A DNA stretch of 64,000 bases from UBA1479 sp963972065 (GTDB lineage Bacteria > Pseudomonadota > Alphaproteobacteria > Rhodospirillales > Casp-alpha2), in contig CAXAVJ010000007.1 in assembly GCA_963972065.1 (NCBI GenBank), positions 1-64,000 of the forward strand, written 5' to 3'. Positions 36,596 to 44,674 of this stretch are shown here, one piece after another (positions within the stretch are counted from its first letter, which is position 1; each line of letters opens with the position of its first letter). The position numbers and the translations under genes were made by a program. The notes under the pieces are model-generated. The model was not told the origin of the DNA, made no database searches, and was given only the letters and a program-made list of their open reading frames with translations.

Positions 36596-38202
36596 CAGGC
36601 GGCTCCCGTCGGCGGGGTGGGCGGTAGGGCCGCCCCCAAGGCCGAGGCGAGTGCCGCGAGCCCGCCGCCCCCGTCACCGCTCTCCGTTGGCGGCGGGGTG
36701 CCGGCCGGCAGTGAGATCGTCGGTGCGGCTCCCTTGTTGATGTCTTTGAGTATTTTCGGCGGCACGCCGAAGGCGGTGGCGAGGGCCTGTGCCGCCTGCG
36801 GAACATCGACGATGGCGAGGGCCTGCGGCCCCAAACGCGCCAGACCGTCGATGAATGCCAGGGTCGCCTGGACGTCCTGCTGGGCCTGATGGCGGGCGAG
36901 CGGAGACTTGTATTCCAGGTCGATGATCTGGCCATCGATGCGCAGTGCCGGCACTTCTCCCCGGCGGACCAGGATCGACAACCCCCGTGTGACGAGCGGC
37001 GTCAGCAACTCCGACTGCAGCCGCCCATAGGTCGCACCCAGTAGGCGCGAAATCTCGGCGACTCGCTCCAGGACTTCCGTCGCGGTCATGCGTGGCCCTT
37101 CGATCTGGCCCAGGCGGTCGGCGAGGAGGGCGCGGCGGATGCTCGTCCGTAAATCCTGCAGAACGACCTGGGATAGGTCGAACCGGCCGGGTGCCTCCAA
37201 GGGTTTCAGGCCGGCCGAGCCCACGGCCTTGGGGATGATGGTGCCCGGAGTCAGGCGGATGTTGGCGGGGTTCAGCACGCCGTCGTCATCCGCCTGCCAG
37301 ATGCCGGTGACGGCAATCGACGCGTTTTTCAGGACCAGTTCGACCACCTTGTTGGCGGTCTTGATGTCGGGCAGGGTTTTCATCACCGGCGAGCGGCCGT
37401 AAATTTCGCCGGGTGCCTTGAGCCAACGGAAATTGATAAAGGGCGAGCGTTCGAACCGCCCGGTCTTGAGCACCGTCACTGACTGATCGCCGGTCGTGCC
37501 ATCACCGGGATCGATCAGCGCCATGTAATCGAAACCGCCTTTGGCGGGGATCAGAGCTTCGAGGATATCTGCCGAGGGCTCTTCTCCATCGCCCGGCCTG
37601 CGGGCCTTCATGGCATCAGATAGCTTTGCCTTGGGGAACCTTTCGATGATCTGCGCGCGGTTCAGGCGGCTGGTTCGGAATGTGGTGTCCAGGCGGCCGG
37701 AAATGTCTTCTTCGAATGCGACCTGGCTCAGCGGCACGGCGGTGAAGCGGAACGCCGCGGGATCGCCCGGCGGGGCGGCTTCGAACATCAGGCTCGCCGT
37801 GCCCACCGTGACCAAATCCAGATAGCATTGGTGCATCTCGACCGCGAAATTGGAACGGTCGAAATGGGATTGCAGGGTCTGCGCCGCCGATTCCAATTCC
37901 TGGGACAGGTCGGCGCGCCGTGCATCGTCGACCTTCGTGCCCGGCATCAGGCCGAACCACCGCGCCCAAGGCGGTGTAAGTTGCGCCAGCAGGCTGGCGG
38001 CCAGTTGATCGACGGCGTCAGGCGCGGTGCCGTCGAACAGGCGGTCGGTCTTGCGGCTGGCCCCTTGGCTGCGGCCCAGGGCTGTTTCCCGCTGCGGCAG
38101 GGCGAAATCGAAACATTCCTGCCACAAGGGCTCCCAGGTTGCGCGCCGATCGCGGGCCCGCCGATACCGCGCCATCACAGCTTCGGTCGTGAGTTCCGTC
38201 AT
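36595..38202 (-). CDS. portal (head-to-tail connector) protein, T7 type
   Basis: Protein of 535 residues forming the dodecameric portal at the capsid vertex. It contains the T7-portal features: N-terminal RRATWEPLWQECFDFALPQR, SLLAQLTPPWARWF, and the core EIYGRSPVMKTLPDIKTANK with SELLTPLVTRGLSILVR. The length is the family norm. The C-terminus ends in a Pro/Gly/Ala-rich tail. It is followed by the Bbp19-like and scaffold genes with translational coupling. Confidence 0.92.
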   Translation of the reverse strand: MTELTTEAVMARYRRARDRRATWEPLWQECFDFALPQRETALGRSQGASRKTDRLFDGTAPDAVDQLAASLLAQLTPPWARWFGLMPGTKVDDARRADLSQELESAAQTLQSHFDRSNFAVEMHQCYLDLVTVGTASLMFEAAPPGDPAAFRFTAVPLSQVAFEEDISGRLDTTFRTSRLNRAQIIERFPKAKLSDAMKARRPGDGEEPSADILEALIPAKGGFDYMALIDPGDGTTGDQSVTVLKTGRFERSPFINFRWLKAPGEIYGRSPVMKTLPDIKTANKVVELVLKNASIAVTGIWQADDDGVLNPANIRLTPGTIIPKAVGSAGLKPLEAPGRFDLSQVVLQDLRTSIRRALLADRLGQIEGPRMTATEVLERVAEISRLLGATYGRLQSELLTPLVTRGLSILVRRGEVPALRIDGQIIDLEYKSPLARHQAQQDVQATLAFIDGLARLGPQALAIVDVPQAAQALATAFGVPPKILKDINKGAAPTISLPAGTPPPTESGDGGGGLAALASALGAALPPTPPTGAA

Positions 38203-38204
38203 GG

Positions 38205-38429
38205 TTATTCTCCCAATTTGGTTTTGTCGCCGACTTGGTCGGCCCCGGCACCGTTCGGCCGCACGTCCAACAGGCCGCGGCGCGACGTTGTGATCAGGCC
38301 CGCGCGGCCGCGACGTTGGCGATCCAGGCGTTCCAGGCGGCGTTCGCGCTCACCTTCTTCCGGATCAGGTGGGGGCGGTGGCGGTGGCGGGGCGGGTGGC
38401 AGTTTGGGTGAACTGAATATTCCTCCCAT
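38205..38429 (-). CDS. small proline-rich phage protein
   Basis: Protein of 74 residues, MGGIFSSPKLPPAP followed by a run of prolines and then a basic segment. Short proteins with MGGxFSSPKxP starts are common just before podovirus portal genes. The role is not known. It starts 53 bases after the preceding stop and ends 2 bases before the portal start. Confidence 0.6.
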   Translation of the reverse strand: MGGIFSSPKLPPAPPPPPPPPDPEEGERERRLERLDRQRRGRAGLITTSRRGLLDVRPNGAGADQVGDKTKLGE

Positions 38430-38482
38430 GGTGGGGGCTCCTTTCCATGCATTTCGTTGGAATGGCCGCGCGGTGCGACGAG

Positions 38483-38794
38483 TCAGATGCTGTCCGGGTC
38501 GGCAGTGGCGACGGTATCCTCCGCCGCCTGGATCAGGCGGGCGAGATCATCCGTCTCGCCACCGCCCGGGCCGGCCCCTTCGGCCCAGGCGAGTAGCTTC
38601 GCCCCGGCATCGAGATGCGCCAGTGCCGCCTTGCAGGCGGCCTGATGGCCGGCGAACCCTTTGGCGTCATCGGGGGCGGGTTGTGCGGCGAAGGCGGCGT
38701 AGTCAGCCATTGCCTTGCGCAACAGTTTAGGCAGTCGGCCCCTGACGGCCCGCCGGATGGCATCAAGAGACTTTCGGCTTGTCTGATTTGTCAT
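38483..38794 (-). CDS. phage protein of unknown function
   Basis: Protein of 103 residues starting MTNQTSRKSLDAIRRAVRG; helical and Ala-rich, with no signal or TM. Only this C-terminal part of a longer open frame is likely real, because the upstream part overlaps the internal virion protein gene. It overlaps the previous gene by 32 bases. Confidence 0.55.
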   Translation of the reverse strand: MTNQTSRKSLDAIRRAVRGRLPKLLRKAMADYAAFAAQPAPDDAKGFAGHQAACKAALAHLDAGAKLLAWAEGAGPGGGETDDLARLIQAAEDTVATADPDSI

Positions 38795-39230
38795 CGAACA
38801 GCGAGGGCATCTGTTTGATTCCGCCGGCCACGATGCCACGGAAACCGTTGAACAAGGTTTCGCGCGGCGCGCTGAGCAGGCTTGAGCGCTGGGCGGCGGC
38901 GGCCGAGTTGATGCCGTCGATGCGTAGCTTGTTAATATTGCCGGTGTCGGCGATGGCCTCGTCGACCTGACGGGCCAGGCCGGACAGAAGGCTCGAGGCC
39001 GATCCGCTGCTGGCATTGATTCCGCCGCCGGCGAAGCGCGCGCGTTGCGCGGCTTGGGCCTGACGCAATTGTTCGCGCCGTCTTTTGGTTTCAATTTCTT
39101 GTTGTTGGGTGATCTGTGCCACTTGCTGCCGGCGCTGGGTTTCGACCTGCGCCGCCTGCTGTTTCGCGGCCGCCTGCTTTTGGATTGCGGCCAGGCCCGT
39201 GCTGACGGCAAGGGCTGCTAGCTCTGCCAT
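38763..39230 (-). CDS. internal virion protein-like (gp14 position)
   Basis: Protein of 155 residues with a coiled-coil rich in Gln, Ala and Arg (about 15-65, KQQAAQVETQRRQQ) and a Gly/Ser stretch (GGGINASSGSASSLLSG). This design and the position directly after the tail tubular protein genes match the internal virion protein gp14 of T7-like phages, which forms the ejection channel. AGGAGA precedes the ATG. Confidence 0.6.
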   Translation of the reverse strand: MAELAALAVSTGLAAIQKQAAAKQQAAQVETQRRQQVAQITQQQEIETKRRREQLRQAQAAQRARFAGGGINASSGSASSLLSGLARQVDEAIADTGNINKLRIDGINSAAAAQRSSLLSAPRETLFNGFRGIVAGGIKQMPSLFDDKSDKPKVS

Positions 39231-39259
39231 AAAAGGTCTCCTGATGATTGGGGGTTCAC

Positions 39260-41161
39260 TCAGCCGTTGACATTCACTTCTTCGGTCACGGACAGCAGGG
39301 TGAAGGGCAGTGGCGTGTCCTGCTCGATACGCCACAAGGATTGCGTGCCGTCCCGCCGCCAGCCGAAGGCACGCACCGTCCGGTCGCCGGAAAAGGCGAC
39401 AGGCGGTGCGTCCAGAAGGTCGTTGCCGAATTCGCGGAAGGGCACATCGACAAATCCGCGCCCGGTGTCCAGGCGCAGGGCCGACGTGTCCTTCAGGCGG
39501 TAGGTGGCGGCAATCATGCGCAGACGCCCGCCCTGATTGGATCCCTGCAGGCCGTTGACCGCCGGCGGTAGCGGCTCAATGACATGGGTGTAGCCGAGCC
39601 CCGCCGCCACCTCCGACGCCGCGACAGTCAGGGTGATTCGCCCGTCGATGACCGTCATGTCACTTTGGACGGAACCGTCGGCGACGACCTTCACCATGCG
39701 GCCTTCCAGATGCTCCAGGCCGTTCCATTCGGCCTTGGGCATGGTGTCCGAGATGTGCAGGCCGCAATCGACCTGCAAACCGTCGTCGAAGGTTTCGATG
39801 AAATGCCCGCCTGCTCGCTCCACCAGAATATAGACCGTGTCGCCCACGGCGCAGACGGAGCGAAAGGCACCCTGAGTATCGGACAGGGTCCAGCCGGTGA
39901 TCTCCTCTGCTCGGTAAAGGGTCAGCGTGCCGATGGTGCCGTCGGCCATGACCAGATGCAGGTTGCGGCGCCGCGCGTCAAAATCCTGGTCGACGGGATC
40001 GCGGATCAGATGTTCGGCGACGGTCGCCAAGTCACGCGACTGATAGGCCTGCTCGACATCCGTGAACAGGAATTCGCGCAATTCACGCCCGGTGTGTGGC
40101 ACGAAGAGGGTGGCGCCATCGACGTTGCGCGGCGGCACGAAGCGGGCTGCGGGCGAACCGATGCGAGTCTGGCGGCGGATTTGCACAGACGCCGGCGTTA
40201 GCGGATCGCCCGTGACCATCCATTCCGCGCCCGAAGTAAAGACCTGCAGGTGGCGGCCCGAGAACACGGCGGCGCAGGCATTGACCTGATCGGACAACAG
40301 GGCGAACTCGATGGCCTCGTCATCCAGGCCCTCGCCCAGATCGAAATTGAACAGGTCCGCCGACTTGGACATCCAAATCTGGTTGGGCAGGTCACGCGAC
40401 CCGCCGATCACCGTGCGATCCTGGTGGAAAGTTACGGTCGCCGGATATCCCCGGACGGGGGAAAACGATTGTTCCTCCCAGTCCTTGGTGGCGTTCGCAT
40501 TGGCCAGGGTTTCCTTGACCGTTGCCGTTGCCGAGGTCGCGGAGGAGACGGCGGTGATTTCGATTTCCTTGTTGGCGATGCGGAACCGCGTACCGACATG
40601 GCCGGCGTCGAACACGGGGGCCGAGGCGGTGACCGTGATGGTGCCACTGGTTCCCGTAGGGTTCAGGGTAACATCCGCCGCCGAGAACTTGTGGTGTGGT
40701 TGATGGATTCGGCTGTTCGTTTCGGCAAAAACCCAATCCGCAATCTGCCAGTCTGCATGCGATGTGCGGGTGATCTTCTTGGGTGCCGTGTCTGGATGGA
40801 CGACCAACAAAGTATCCGCGCTCTGCACCCAGGCCAGCTTGGCGATCTGCGCTTCGATCCAGGGTGCGGCGATGGTCGCGGTCTTGACACCGTCCGTATA
40901 GACGTCGATCTGAAGATGGGAAAAGCACAGCAGGTATGTCTGCTCTGTGTTGAACTCGAAGGCGATCAAGCGCCCGGGGCCCGGCGCCATGTCGACAAAG
41001 CGCGTACCAGCGCGGCGGGTGACGCCGCCGGTCGGCTGGATCACCACGTTGCGTAGTTTCGCGGCCCCATTGGCGTAGGACCGTAGATCGCTACGCCCGA
41101 GCAGGCGGGCCGAAACTTCACCGGCGGTGAAGTTGGATTTATGTGTGGTCAGGCGGGGCAT
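39260..41161 (-). CDS. tail tubular protein B / nozzle-like (gp12-type)
   Basis: Beta-rich protein of 633 residues. The N-terminus (THKSNFTAGEVSARLLGRSDL, NVVIQPTGGVTRRAGTRFV) is typical of the podovirus proteins annotated as tail tubular protein B or phage stabilisation protein. It forms the distal nozzle. It overlaps the gp11-like gene by ATGA and precedes the internal virion protein. Confidence 0.85.
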   Translation of the reverse strand: MPRLTTHKSNFTAGEVSARLLGRSDLRSYANGAAKLRNVVIQPTGGVTRRAGTRFVDMAPGPGRLIAFEFNTEQTYLLCFSHLQIDVYTDGVKTATIAAPWIEAQIAKLAWVQSADTLLVVHPDTAPKKITRTSHADWQIADWVFAETNSRIHQPHHKFSAADVTLNPTGTSGTITVTASAPVFDAGHVGTRFRIANKEIEITAVSSATSATATVKETLANANATKDWEEQSFSPVRGYPATVTFHQDRTVIGGSRDLPNQIWMSKSADLFNFDLGEGLDDEAIEFALLSDQVNACAAVFSGRHLQVFTSGAEWMVTGDPLTPASVQIRRQTRIGSPAARFVPPRNVDGATLFVPHTGRELREFLFTDVEQAYQSRDLATVAEHLIRDPVDQDFDARRRNLHLVMADGTIGTLTLYRAEEITGWTLSDTQGAFRSVCAVGDTVYILVERAGGHFIETFDDGLQVDCGLHISDTMPKAEWNGLEHLEGRMVKVVADGSVQSDMTVIDGRITLTVAASEVAAGLGYTHVIEPLPPAVNGLQGSNQGGRLRMIAATYRLKDTSALRLDTGRGFVDVPFREFGNDLLDAPPVAFSGDRTVRAFGWRRDGTQSLWRIEQDTPLPFTLLSVTEEVNVNG

Positions 41162-41730
41162 CAGGCGCGTACCTCCACCAGCGAAAAATCGTCGATCCGT
41201 CCCGGTGTTTCCTGTTGGGCGTCGATGGTCTTGGCGCGCTGGAATTCCTGATCGGCGAGGCGGTGCAAGGCCTCGGCCCGTGACGTGCTTTCCGTCAACG
41301 GGATGCAGAACTCGGCGGCCAGGCGGGTGATCAGGGCCTGATCGAAGAACGGTGGAAAATCAATCTCGGCCGGGCGGAAGATATAGGTCATGACCACGTC
41401 GTCAGTGTTGGCGTGCAGGCGCCGTTCGGCAATCCGATATTCCAGGCCGTGTCCGCGGGCGTTGCCGCCGGCCGACAGGGCGCGCAAGAAATTGGCCGGC
41501 AGCTGGAACGCCTTTGCGTAATCGGCGACCGGCTCCGCCGCCAGGACGGGCAGACGCTGCTGCGCCGTCGCGAAGCTCCAGGGATGGGCGGACAAGAGGG
41601 CGTCGCGTATGGAGGGATACAGGTTGGCCGCAATCTCGGCCTCGGCCGTGCCTTCGTCGAACGAGGTGATGGTGGTGCCGCCCAGTTTCAATAAGGCGCG
41701 GGAGCAAAGGGCGATCTGACTTAGGGCCAT
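41161..41730 (-). CDS. tail tubular protein A (gp11-type)
   Basis: Protein of 189 residues, MALSQIALCSRALLKLGGTTI, with the conserved HPWSFATAQQRLPVL and FRALS-like stretches of T7 gp11/tail tubular protein A, which forms the adaptor ring below the portal. It is coupled to the next gene. Confidence 0.88.
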   Translation of the reverse strand: MALSQIALCSRALLKLGGTTITSFDEGTAEAEIAANLYPSIRDALLSAHPWSFATAQQRLPVLAAEPVADYAKAFQLPANFLRALSAGGNARGHGLEYRIAERRLHANTDDVVMTYIFRPAEIDFPPFFDQALITRLAAEFCIPLTESTSRAEALHRLADQEFQRAKTIDAQQETPGRIDDFSLVEVRA

Positions 41731-41774
41731 GGCGAGGTCTCCGGTGAGGGGTCGGGGAAAGGAACAAGCGCAAA

Positions 41775-41804
41775 GGGGCGCCCCGGCTGATGCCGGGGCG
41801 CCCC
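41775..41804 (-). terminator. 13-bp perfect hairpin between decoration and tail tubular genes
   Basis: GGGGCGCCCCGGC and GCCGGGGCGCCCC with a 4-base loop. Without a T-run it may act as a partial terminator or an RNA-stability element that sets more capsid than tail mRNA. Confidence 0.45.
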
Positions 41805-41829
41805 CAAGGCGTGACGAGATGGCGGCGGA

Positions 41830-42099
41830 CTAGTCCGTGTCCGTGCCGCCGACCGCGGTCAGGTCGTCGACGTCGACGATGCCGCCCGTGTTGGCGCTGA
41901 CCAGGAACAGGCCGGCGCCGGGCGTGCCGTCGGTATCGACATTGGCCACCAGGATGTCACCGGTCCGCAGCATGTGAGCCGCGTCGTTGAAGTAACCGGC
42001 GCTGTCCACGACGGCGGCGACGTCAACCGTGGTGTAGTGCCACAGGGTGAATCCGTTGGCGTAGCTGAGAACGCTCAGGTCTTTCGAAACGAATGCCAT
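41830..42099 (-). CDS. small phage head protein (decoration-like)
   Basis: Protein of 89 residues beginning MAFVSKDLSVLSYANGFTLW, beta-rich and acidic at the end. It sits just after the capsid gene. Similar short proteins accompany this capsid type and are thought to be head-associated. No motif proves the function. Confidence 0.6.
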   Translation of the reverse strand: MAFVSKDLSVLSYANGFTLWHYTTVDVAAVVDSAGYFNDAAHMLRTGDILVANVDTDGTPGAGLFLVSANTGGIVDVDDLTAVGGTDTD

Positions 42100-42108
42100 G
42101 GTCGCCTC

Positions 42109-42927
42109 CTAGCTTTCCAGGCAGCGCAGGGACACCACGCCCGACGGATCGATCAGGCAGGCCCCCTGGCTCATCATGTTGTTGACGAAGTTGGATGCGC
42201 GGTCGCCGTGCCAGGTGATATCGGTCTTGACATCCTTACCCACGGCGTGGCCGACGGCGCTTTTGTGGTACCAGTAGCAGAACCGCACACCGGTGGTTTT
42301 GGTCAGGCCCGAATGGGGAATCCACAAGGTGCCCAGCCAGCGCTTGGCCTGGATGCCGCGCCATGGCAGGTCGTCGGAGCCGACGAAGTCCATGTCCGAG
42401 AACTCGGGAATTTTCAGAAGGTCCGTCCACTGCTTCCAGCCGATGACAGCGAAGCGGTCGCCGTCGTCGGGAACGTCGGCGTCGCCCAACATTTCGAAGG
42501 CGGTCAGCACCTTCGTCTTGGTCAGGCCGTCGGACCCGTCGCCGGAATAGTTGGTGGACGTGTCCAACTGTCCGACGATCAGTTCGTCCGTCTTGCGGCC
42601 CAACGCATTGGCACCGGCTCGGGCGATGATCTGGCGTTCGTTGATGTTGGTCTTGATCTCGTCAAGCTCGTCCACCCAGTCGCCGGCGTAATAGTCCTGC
42701 AACTGACATTCGACGGGCGTGTGATCCAGGTTCATGACCGGAACCATGCCGTGGCGGGCCTTGGTCGAGGCCGTGCCTTTTCCGACCTTCTGGAAAGTGG
42801 TGGACGATCCTTGGATATCGTTCTTGGAACGCACCGTGTTGCGCAGCTTGGAGCCGACGCGCTGGTATTCCAAGTGCACGTCCGTCTGGAAGTGCTTGAT
42901 GAAGGATTGTGCGATATGTGTCGACAT
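42109..42927 (-). CDS. major capsid protein
   Basis: Protein of 272 residues that matches in size and pattern a podovirus/siphovirus capsid family (STHIAQSFIKHFQTDVHLEY, LDEIKTNINERQIIARAGANALGR, and an RASNFVNNMMSQGACLI end). It is followed at 9 bases by the decoration-like gene. The ATG at 42927 has GGAGAA upstream; a longer frame extends into the leader and is not likely used. Confidence 0.82.
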   Translation of the reverse strand: MSTHIAQSFIKHFQTDVHLEYQRVGSKLRNTVRSKNDIQGSSTTFQKVGKGTASTKARHGMVPVMNLDHTPVECQLQDYYAGDWVDELDEIKTNINERQIIARAGANALGRKTDELIVGQLDTSTNYSGDGSDGLTKTKVLTAFEMLGDADVPDDGDRFAVIGWKQWTDLLKIPEFSDMDFVGSDDLPWRGIQAKRWLGTLWIPHSGLTKTTGVRFCYWYHKSAVGHAVGKDVKTDITWHGDRASNFVNNMMSQGACLIDPSGVVSLRCLES

Positions 42928-43141
42928 GCGTGTTCTCCGGAAATCCGGACTCCTTTGTCGTGTCGCGTTGAAGGGAAGGACGCCGGTCCTGGCGGTTGTG
43001 GCGGGCATGTGAATGGGCTCGCCGCCGCGGGGGCGTCGGGATAAATCCGGGCCATCGGCGCTTCAATGTGGGAAGCGGCCCCCTGGGTTGTCCGGGATGG
43101 GGAGGTGGGGAGTGGTCGGTGAGCGGCGGAGCCGCGCACCC

Positions 43142-43507
43142 TTATTTAAGATATTTGGCGCAATCTTTGCGGAGGATGTCCAACAGGACGGCGACGACGG
43201 GCGTGTCCGGCTGGGCCTGCTTCACGAAATGCATCATCGGCGCACTAAAGATCATGCCGCCGTGAACGTTCACACCCTCAAGGCATTTCGATACGCTCGC
43301 TCCGATGGCGTCGGCCGGACGAATGTAGGCGACCGCATCTGCAAGGCCGATCAAATACTGGACTTGATCGTAAGGAGACCGTTCTTCTAGGAAGCTTTTC
43401 CGGTCAACAATTTGGTGCGGCCTGAACGTGTCGTTGGCATGTGTGAAACCCACGGTCGACCCTGCGCCGATAAGTATGCCGACGATGATCCAAGCGATAA
43501 CCTTCAT
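43142..43507 (-). CDS. small exported protein with Rap1a/Tai-like pattern
   Basis: Protein of 121 residues with an N-terminal hydrophobic signal or anchor (1 to about 22) and a periplasmic domain. The order YLIGLADAV, then KCLEGVNVHGG, FVKQAQPDTPV and a late Cys in LRKDC recalls the Rap1a/Tai immunity family (Cys-linked helical proteins that block peptidoglycan amidases). AAGGAGG precedes the ATG. It follows the 281-residue protein gene at 43620 and separates it from the capsid gene. The similarity is by eye and needs profile confirmation. Confidence 0.5.
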   Translation of the reverse strand: MKVIAWIIVGILIGAGSTVGFTHANDTFRPHQIVDRKSFLEERSPYDQVQYLIGLADAVAYIRPADAIGASVSKCLEGVNVHGGMIFSAPMMHFVKQAQPDTPVVAVLLDILRKDCAKYLK

Positions 43508-43619
43508 GCGCGCCTCCTTGTCGCCCGTGTCGCATGACAGCATGAGCGCTTAATGGAAAAAGTATAAACGCCTGTCATTCTACTGAGAAGCGAGTGTGTC
43601 TCAGATATCCATCCCACAG

Positions 43620-44465
43620 TCATTTGGGCATGTGTGATAAAATCGCGTTTATTTCAGCATCCCAATCGGCGATTTCCCGGCGTAGCGATTGAAGTTCTTT
43701 TTGCTTCTCATCTGCGGCGCTCATCGCGGCTTCGTAGGTTTCGTACGCTGCGCCAAGGCCGGGTGACGCCGGGCGCCCCCTTTTTGTAACAAGTGTGGCG
43801 CCTAGCTGGATGGCGGCTTTTGCCGCTTCCTTGCCCACGCGGCTCCAGGCGTTGTTGGCTGTGTTCCTGGCGGCGTTGAACTCTGCTTCCTTCCGGGCCG
43901 CGCGTTCGACGGCGGCACGCCGGTTGCGGCTGGCGGCGTCAAGTTCGGCCTGCAAGCGGTCGAAATCCGGGAGCGCGGGTTGCGCCGTCACATCGGAACG
44001 CGTCTCACTCTTCATGGGGCCGCCAACTACGGGACCGTCAGGCTGATGCGCACCGGGTGTATCCTGCCTGGCTGGTGCGGGGGCAATATTCCTTGAAGCT
44101 CTGTTTCCCAGCAGATCAAGGCTATTCGCGGCAATGGCCTCAAATTCCTGATCTGCGGTTGTCTCGAACCAGTTTGTCGCCAGATTGATGAGAAGATCGC
44201 GTTCCTTATCCTCAAGGACTGCGCCATGGCGGCGCAATCGTTCAGAGAATGCCTTCTGGTCGGCAATTCCGCGCGTTTTCAGCGCGTTTTCCAGAAGGTC
44301 GGCTTTTTGCTTGTCGATCTTGACGCCCTGGATATCGGCGTTGCCGGATCGGTCGCGCTGAAACCTGCCCGGGCCGGATGCCGCGACATGCCGGAACTCA
44401 CTGGCGACGAGGACGGGATTGAGCCGCCAGGCTGGTGTTCCGAGGAAGGTCGGGCGCATGAGCAT
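43620..44465 (-). CDS. coiled-coil protein of unknown function in the phage cluster
   Basis: Protein of 281 residues without signal peptide. An N-terminal region of about 125 residues (KIDKQKADLLENALKTR, ERLRRHGAVLEDKERD) is followed by a Pro/Gly linker, and the C-terminal 130 residues are a long coiled coil (DFDRLQAELDAASRNRR to the end). It does not share the PG-binding module of the three modular proteins. Gene order with the Rap1a-like gene suggests a pair. No enzymatic motif was recognised. Confidence 0.55.
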   Translation of the reverse strand: MLMRPTFLGTPAWRLNPVLVASEFRHVAASGPGRFQRDRSGNADIQGVKIDKQKADLLENALKTRGIADQKAFSERLRRHGAVLEDKERDLLINLATNWFETTADQEFEAIAANSLDLLGNRASRNIAPAPARQDTPGAHQPDGPVVGGPMKSETRSDVTAQPALPDFDRLQAELDAASRNRRAAVERAARKEAEFNAARNTANNAWSRVGKEAAKAAIQLGATLVTKRGRPASPGLGAAYETYEAAMSAADEKQKELQSLRREIADWDAEINAILSHMPK

Positions 44466-44674
44466 TGTCCTTTGTTCGCAGGTTTTCGGGCTAAACGGGC
44501 AAATGTCTTGCTGTTTCGGATGAAACTGGCCGAAGGCCGGTTACGCGGGCATTCACAAGTCCTTGGCGCGGTTTAGAAAAATCTTCTATTGTTGGGGCTG
44601 GGAAGCGATAAGAAACCAAGAGTGCTCAAGAGGAAGGCCACTTGAACCAAGTCCAACGACAGGGGTTGTCATAA

